Below are positions 5,168-8,071 of a DNA stretch of 8,071 nucleotides, piece by piece. The notes beneath the pieces were generated by a model. It was not told where the DNA came from and did no database searches. It saw only the letters and a program-made list of their open reading frames with translations. Position 1 is the first letter of the stretch. Each line of letters starts with the position of its first letter. Source of the DNA: Ruminococcus sp. (GTDB lineage Bacteria > Bacillota > Clostridia > Oscillospirales > Ruminococcaceae); NCBI GenBank assembly GCA_029063695.1, contig JAIDNR010000189.1, positions 1 to 8,071 on the forward strand, read 5' to 3'. Made by a program: the position numbers and the translations under genes.

Positions 5168-7204
5168 ATGGCGACTTCACTTTTTTCGGATATAGAATAC
5201 TTAAAAGGAGTGGGAAAAACAAAAGGCGAAAAATATCGCAAACTCGGCATAACTTCTCCCTATGAGCTTATTTACCATATTCCCAGAAATTATCTTGATT
5301 TCCGTGCGTATGTCCCGATTATGCAGGCGGAACTGAATGATTATAACGTCCTGAAACTGACAATAACATCAAAAAATACTCCTCAGCGGATAAGAGGAAA
5401 GCTTGTTATATGCAATGCCGCCGCAACAGACGGTATTGATACAATAACTGTAACTGTTTTCAATAATGTTTATGCTTTCCATGCTCTTGAAATCGGCGGA
5501 ACTTACTATATGTACGGCAAAGTAAGCGGAAATTTTCTCAGACGTGAAATATCATCGCCTGTATATATCCAATCAGATGAAAAAGTACTTATTCAGCCGA
5601 TTTATAAACTTACTCAGGGTCTCACAGTAAACATGGTACGAAATGATATGCGTAAGGCTCTTGATATTATGCATTCAGAACCGTTTGAAACTCTTTCCGA
5701 TGATATTATGCAGAAATATCAGCTTATGCCGTTGATGCAGGCACTGGAAAACATTCACTTTCCGCAAAGTAATTCTGCCGCTGAACTTGCCCGTAAAAGA
5801 CTTGCATTTGATGAACTCCTCAAATTGCAGCTCGGTATGCTTATGATGAAAAACCGCCGGAAAAAATCGACTGCTTTCGTCATGGATAAGAATATATGTA
5901 TAAACGAATTTTTTGAAAACCTGCCTTTCACCATGACGGACGGACAGTATCAGGCTGTCAGTGAAATCATTGACGACCTTTGCAGAAACACTCCCATGAA
6001 CAGACTTTTGCAGGGCGATGTCGGCAGCGGAAAGACTGCTGTTGCGGCGGCTGTATGCTGTTTTGCGGTCAAAAACGGATTTCAGGCGGCTGTTATGGCT
6101 CCTACGGAAATTCTTGCAATCCAGCACGCCAAGACTTTTACTTCTTTTCTTGAAAAGTTCGGCATAAAAGTTGCTCTGCTTACGGGTTCAACTACCGCAA
6201 AAAACAAAAGAAAAATCTGCCATGAACTGATTGACGGTGAAATTGATGTGCTTGTCGGTACTCATGCAATCATTCAGAAAGATATTGAATATAAGTCGCT
6301 TGCACTTGTCATCACCGATGAACAGCACAGATTCGGCGTTGCACAGCGTAATGCACTTGCCGAAAAAAGTGATTTTCCGCATAAGCTTGTTATGTCCGCT
6401 ACTCCGATTCCACGAACTCTCGCATTGAATATATATGGTGATTTGGATATTTCAAGTATAAAGCAGTTACCAAAGGGCAGAAGTCCCGTAAATACATATG
6501 CAGTCACGGGAAAAAAGCGTGAGGGTGCATTCGGTTTCGTCCGTGCAAGACTTGACGAGGGCAGACAGGCTTATATTGTATGTCCAATGATTGAGGACAG
6601 CGAAAGTGATTTGTTTGCAGTTAAAACATATGCTGAAAATGCCGCAAAAAGTACACTGAAAGGCTATTCCACAGCTCTCCTGCATGGCAGAATGAAAGCA
6701 GCCGAAAAGGAAAAGGTCATGAAACAGTTCAGCGACGGCGAAATTCAGGCTCTTATCTGCACAACTGTAATTGAAGTTGGTGTGGACGTACCGAATGCTG
6801 TTGTTATGGTCATTGAAAATGCCGAACGTTTCGGACTTTCTCAGTTGCACCAGCTTCGTGGACGTGTCGGACGTGGAAAATATGAGAGTTCCTGCATTCT
6901 TATCACAGACAACAGGAATGAAGAATGCATAAGGAGAATGAAAGTTATTTCATCTACTACCGACGGTTTCAAGATTTCCGAGGAGGATTTGAAAATGCGT
7001 GGACCAGGTGACTTTTTCGGCAATGCTCAGCACGGACTTCCGCCGCTTAAAATCGCTGATACTTTCTGTTCCATGGAACTTTCGGCAGTTACAAGAGAAT
7101 GTGCGGAAAATCTTCTCAGTGATGACCCTATGCTTGATAAGCCTGAAAATCACGCACTGAAAATGGAGACAATCAAATTATTCAACAAGGATATTACAGG
7201 ATAA
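5168..7204 (+). CDS. recG: ATP-dependent DNA helicase RecG
   Basis: RecG is a superfamily 2 double-stranded DNA translocase that remodels stalled replication forks and branch-migrates Holliday junctions. The 678-residue protein is full length for the family. The N-terminal wedge region opens with a helix-hairpin-like LKGVGKTKGEKYRKLGI (12-28), PYELIYHIPRNYLDFR (31-46) follows, and an OB-fold DNA-binding part spans about 60-145. Helicase motifs follow: Walker A GDVGSGKT (283-290), APTEILA (311-317), the DEQH box (384-387), SATPIPRT (410-417), LLHGRM (504-509), TTVIEVGVDVPNA (532-544) and QLRGRVGRG (562-570). The C-terminal translocation motif is present as RGPGDFFGNAQHGLP (611-625), slightly unlike the more common LGTRQ form. 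It has its own consensus promoter and ribosome binding site. The methyltransferase gene begins 23 nt downstream with no terminator between them. Confidence 0.97.
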   Translation: MATSLFSDIEYLKGVGKTKGEKYRKLGITSPYELIYHIPRNYLDFRAYVPIMQAELNDYNVLKLTITSKNTPQRIRGKLVICNAAATDGIDTITVTVFNNVYAFHALEIGGTYYMYGKVSGNFLRREISSPVYIQSDEKVLIQPIYKLTQGLTVNMVRNDMRKALDIMHSEPFETLSDDIMQKYQLMPLMQALENIHFPQSNSAAELARKRLAFDELLKLQLGMLMMKNRRKKSTAFVMDKNICINEFFENLPFTMTDGQYQAVSEIIDDLCRNTPMNRLLQGDVGSGKTAVAAAVCCFAVKNGFQAAVMAPTEILAIQHAKTFTSFLEKFGIKVALLTGSTTAKNKRKICHELIDGEIDVLVGTHAIIQKDIEYKSLALVITDEQHRFGVAQRNALAEKSDFPHKLVMSATPIPRTLALNIYGDLDISSIKQLPKGRSPVNTYAVTGKKREGAFGFVRARLDEGRQAYIVCPMIEDSESDLFAVKTYAENAAKSTLKGYSTALLHGRMKAAEKEKVMKQFSDGEIQALICTTVIEVGVDVPNAVVMVIENAERFGLSQLHQLRGRVGRGKYESSCILITDNRNEECIRRMKVISSTTDGFKISEEDLKMRGPGDFFGNAQHGLPPLKIADTFCSMELSAVTRECAENLLSDDPMLDKPENHALKMETIKLFNKDITG

Positions 7205-7216
7205 AATAAAAATTAC

Positions 7217-7222
7217 GGAGGT
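7217..7222 (+). promoter_or_regulatory. Ribosome binding site of the methyltransferase gene
   Basis: GGAGGT ends 5 nt before the ATG at 7228-7230. It is a strong Shine-Dalgarno match and supports independent translation of the second gene on the recG transcript. Confidence 0.75.
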
Positions 7223-7227
7223 ACAGT

Positions 7228-8013
7228 ATGAAAATCACTGATAAAAACATAGATAACGGCAAACCTTTTGATTGGGGCAAAACATCGTCTGATTATGCAA
7301 AATTTCGTGACATATATCCGCCTGAATTTTATGAGAAAATCATTTCACGCAATTTATGTATAAGCGGTCAGAATATTCTTGATATAGGCACAGGAACAGG
7401 CGTTCTGCCAAGAAATATGTATCATTACGGAGCAAAATGGACTGCTACAGATATTTCAGAAAATCAAATTGAACAGGCGAAAATACTGTCAAAAGGTATG
7501 GATATTGATTATTTTGCTATTGCTACAGAAGATATAAATTTTAATGATAATTCTTTTGATGTAATAACTGCATGCCAATGTTTCTGGTACTTTAATCATG
7601 AAAAAATCATGCCCGATTTTTACCGTATGCTCAAAAGCGGAGGAAGTATTCTTATTTTATATATGGCGTGGCTTCCTTTTGAAGATAAAATTGCAGGCGA
7701 GAGTGAAAAACTTGTATTGAAATATAACCCTGAATGGAGCGGTGCAGGAGAAACAGTACATCAGATAGCAATACCCGACTGCTATAACGAAAAATTCAGT
7801 CTTGTTTACCATGAGGAATATCCGATAAAAGTTCATTTTACACGTGAAAGCTGGCACGGACGAATCAAGGCTTGCAGAGGTATAGGAGCATCGCTTACAA
7901 AAACTGAAATTGCCTTGTGGGAAAAAGAACATAAAAAATTACTTGCTGAAATTGCTCCCGATAAATTTGAAGTTCTGCATTACGGTGCTGTTGCCGAACT
8001 TAAAAAGAAATAA
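7228..8013 (+). CDS. Class I SAM-dependent methyltransferase
   Basis: This 261-residue protein has the fold-defining motifs of class I methyltransferases (Methyltransf_11/25-like). SAM-binding motif I is LDIGTGTGVL (51-60). The acidic end of the second strand is ATDIS (73-77), motif IV is NSFDVITACQCFWYF (108-122), and the post-motif region is FYRMLKSGGSILIL (131-144). The N-terminal DYAKFRDIYPPEFYEKI (22-38) is common in small-molecule methyltransferases, and the C-terminal 110 residues would form the substrate side. The methyl acceptor cannot be deduced. It follows recG by 23 nt and is probably co-transcribed with it, although no functional link is evident. Its codons are visibly more AT-rich than those of recG, which could reflect recent acquisition or weaker selection on codon use. 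Confidence 0.9.
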   Translation: MKITDKNIDNGKPFDWGKTSSDYAKFRDIYPPEFYEKIISRNLCISGQNILDIGTGTGVLPRNMYHYGAKWTATDISENQIEQAKILSKGMDIDYFAIATEDINFNDNSFDVITACQCFWYFNHEKIMPDFYRMLKSGGSILILYMAWLPFEDKIAGESEKLVLKYNPEWSGAGETVHQIAIPDCYNEKFSLVYHEEYPIKVHFTRESWHGRIKACRGIGASLTKTEIALWEKEHKKLLAEIAPDKFEVLHYGAVAELKKK

Positions 8014-8032
8014 GCCCAAAAATCATTCACTT

Positions 8033-8057
8033 AGGAGCAAAAAATATGAAAAAATAA
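8033..8057 (+). other. Ribosome binding site and three-codon ORF at the window's right edge (possible start of a frameshifted gene)
   Basis: AGGAG (8033-8037) is followed 8 nt later by ATG AAA AAA and then TAA (8055-8057). The spacing is what a real gene start would show, yet the reading frame closes at once. A run of six A follows the ATG. With one extra A the frame would stay open to the window end and read MKKIRTYKG, a plausible protein N-terminus. This could be a sequencing error in the A run, a true frameshift, a slippage-controlled start, or coincidence. The rest of the gene, if any, lies outside the window. Confidence 0.35.
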
Positions 8058-8071
8058 GAACATACAAAGGG

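Noticed and set aside
5675..6127. Minus-strand open frame of 150 codons
   Set aside because: It is antisense to the recG helicase core including Walker A; it has no recognisable motif and is a frame shadow.
6467..6850. Minus-strand open frame of 127 codons
   Set aside because: It is antisense to recG helicase motifs, Cys/Phe-rich without a domain, and lacks a plausible start context.
7205..7227. Terminator between recG and the methyltransferase
   Set aside because: The 23-nt gap holds only an AT-rich stretch and a ribosome binding site; there is no GC-rich hairpin followed by a T run.

Overview
The window looks like a chromosomal stretch from a low-GC, Gram-positive Firmicute. The gene style (RecG, Ddl and lipoprotein sequences, strong AGGAG-type ribosome binding sites, near-consensus sigma-A promoters, AT-rich intergenic DNA) suggests a Clostridia/Ruminococcus-like gut anaerobe. 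That placement rests on general sequence character, not on any database match. No rRNA, tRNA, CRISPR array, insertion sequence or phage gene was seen.

Layout: two transcription units diverge from a 212-bp AT-rich control region (4956-5167). Leftward (minus strand) is a tight five-gene operon in the order alpha/beta hydrolase, membrane-anchored MurF-like Mur ligase, D-Ala-D-Ala ligase, lipoprotein, and maltose/galactoside-type O-acetyltransferase, which runs off the left edge. The gaps between these genes are 11, 18, 0 and 1 nt, and most ribosome binding sites lie inside or at the end of the preceding gene. Rightward (plus strand) are recG and, 23 nt later, a class I SAM-dependent methyltransferase. 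A short tail follows, holding a well-placed ribosome binding site and an ATG that reaches a stop after three codons.

How the genes may work together: Ddl makes D-Ala-D-Ala, and MurF-type ligases join that dipeptide to a peptidoglycan precursor, so this pair makes biochemical sense. The Mur ligase here appears to have about 185 residues of mostly membrane-spanning sequence in place of the usual soluble UDP-MurNAc-binding N-terminal domain. It may therefore act at the membrane, possibly on a lipid-linked substrate. The co-transcribed serine hydrolase, the secreted lipoprotein with two related domains, and the acetyltransferase make the operon look like a cell-envelope module. The role of the whole set is inference. 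RecG (replication fork and recombination repair) and the methyltransferase appear unrelated to that module.
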